The translations under genes were made by a program, and so were the position numbers. The notes beneath the pieces are model-generated. The model was not told the DNA's origin, made no database searches, and saw only the letters and a list, made by a program, of their open reading frames with translations. Shown piece by piece: positions 6,584-7,413 of a stretch of 7,413 nt of DNA. Source of the DNA: Candidatus Neomicrothrix sp. UBA672 (lineage in GTDB: Bacteria > Actinomycetota > Acidimicrobiia > Acidimicrobiales > MedAcidi-G1); contig DBNM01000012.1 of assembly GCA_002299135.1 (NCBI GenBank), positions 1-7,413 on the forward strand, read 5' to 3'. Each line of letters starts with the position of its first letter. Within the stretch, counting starts at the first letter, position 1.

Positions 6584-7413
6584 ATGATTTTTCGTTTTTG
6601 GTATTTCATACGTGAGACTTTTGTAAGTCTTTGGCGAAACCTCAGCTTGACTCTTGCTGCCATTTTGACAGTGGCTATTTCCTTAGCGTTAGTTGGCTCG
6701 TCTTTACTCATCAGGGAAGGAGCGGATCAAGCAACAGCACAGTTCCAAGAAGGGGTCGAATTCATTGTCTTTATGAATGCTGATGCATTAGAAAACCAAA
6801 ATGAGGCAATCAGAAAAGTTCTCGATACAAGCCCTGCAATAAAGGAATATGTCTATGTAGACAAATTCGCAGCATATGAAGAGTTTCGTGAACTTTTTGT
6901 TGATAAGCCTGAATTGGTGGAGAGCGTAACTCCTGAAATAATGCCTCCTTCTTATCGAATTGTTCCAAGCGATCCAGACGCAGACAATGTCACAGAACTG
7001 GCAAGACAGTTTTCAGAACAACCTGGAGTTAAGGAGGTTGCAACTGCGACAGAAGCAATTCGACAAATAGAAGATTTCTCAACGAGAGTCAGTCAGGCTC
7101 TTTTACTAGCAGCAATAGTTCTTGTAGCGGTTTCGGCTGTACTGATATTGAACACTGTTTTCACCGCTATCTCAGGCCGTAAAACTGAAATAGAAGTTAT
7201 GAAACTTGTGGGTGCAACAAATTGGTTCATACGAATACCGTTTATGTTGGAAGGAACAATCCATGGGCTAATGGGAGCGGGGCTTGCAGTTCCAGCCTTA
7301 TTCGTCGTCGACAGTAAGGTCCTTGCTTATTTCCAAGAATCAGAAGCAGTTCCTCTTTTTAGAGGTTTCGCAGTTCCAGAGGGATTTGTATGGAATACAA
7401 GTATTTGGATACT
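6584..7413 (+). CDS. ftsX: Cell division membrane protein FtsX, 3' partial
   Basis: Integral-membrane partner of FtsE, expected to have four transmembrane helices with both termini in the cytoplasm. 276 residues are visible before the window ends; the family is usually about 300, so roughly the last 25-30 residues, including the fourth helix, are missing. Order: basic/aromatic N-terminus MIFRFWYFIRETFVSLWRN; helix 1 at about 21-43; extracytoplasmic domain about 44-168, with the FMNADA and YVYVDKFAAYEEF stretches that resemble the FtsX ECD; helix 2 at about 171-195; a conserved cytoplasmic loop RKTEIEVMKLVGATNWFIRIPF (199-220), where the family contacts FtsE; helix 3 at about 222-242. The ATG has GAGGT (6570-6574) 9 bases upstream, and an in-frame TGA at 6569-6571 excludes longer starts. 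It is 33 bases after ftsE and surely in the same operon. smpB or a peptidoglycan hydrolase often follows in relatives; neither can be seen here. Confidence 0.97.
   Translation, partial: MIFRFWYFIRETFVSLWRNLSLTLAAILTVAISLALVGSSLLIREGADQATAQFQEGVEFIVFMNADALENQNEAIRKVLDTSPAIKEYVYVDKFAAYEEFRELFVDKPELVESVTPEIMPPSYRIVPSDPDADNVTELARQFSEQPGVKEVATATEAIRQIEDFSTRVSQALLLAAIVLVAVSAVLILNTVFTAISGRKTEIEVMKLVGATNWFIRIPFMLEGTIHGLMGAGLAVPALFVVDSKVLAYFQESEAVPLFRGFAVPEGFVWNTSIWI

Overview
The window is a moderately AT-rich stretch of an actinobacterial genome. The lineage call rests on a BldD-type regulator (a family known from Actinomycetota), on prfB next to ftsE and ftsX, and on a prfB read in one frame without the programmed frameshift. 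The base composition is much lower in GC than Streptomyces or Mycobacterium. That would fit a low-GC, possibly aquatic and uncultured lineage such as the Acidimicrobiia/Actinomarinales, but this finer placement is a guess.

Layout. (1) Positions 3-1022, plus strand: a zinc-dependent medium-chain alcohol/polyol dehydrogenase, cut at its 5' end by the window edge. (2) Positions 1025-1180, minus strand: a 51-residue two-helix membrane protein convergent with the dehydrogenase; only 2 bases separate the two stop codons. (3) Positions 1181-1407: a divergent intergenic region that must hold the promoters of the small gene and of the rightward cluster. (4) Positions 1408-7413, plus strand: a co-directional cluster of bldD-like regulator, secA, prfB, ftsE and ftsX. 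The gaps are 33, 56, 152 and 33 bases. ftsX runs off the right edge and lacks about its last transmembrane helix.

How the genes relate. SecA drives preprotein export, RF2 ends translation at UGA/UAA, and FtsE-FtsX is the ATP-driven membrane complex that controls septal peptidoglycan hydrolysis. The most interesting part is the first gene of this housekeeping cluster. It is a BldD homologue that keeps both arginine/aspartate motifs used by Streptomyces BldD to bind cyclic di-GMP, at the same spacing, and it lies 33 bases before secA. If it is co-transcribed with secA and binds its own promoter, second-messenger signalling would feed into the secretion/division operon; this is inference.

Other points worth a look are the small membrane protein, the missing Shine-Dalgarno of secA with a small hairpin over the bldD stop codon, a perfect inverted repeat between secA and prfB, and a chain of three very short reading frames joined by ATGA overlaps that leads exactly to the ftsE start. 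No mobile element, CRISPR array, tRNA or rRNA was seen.
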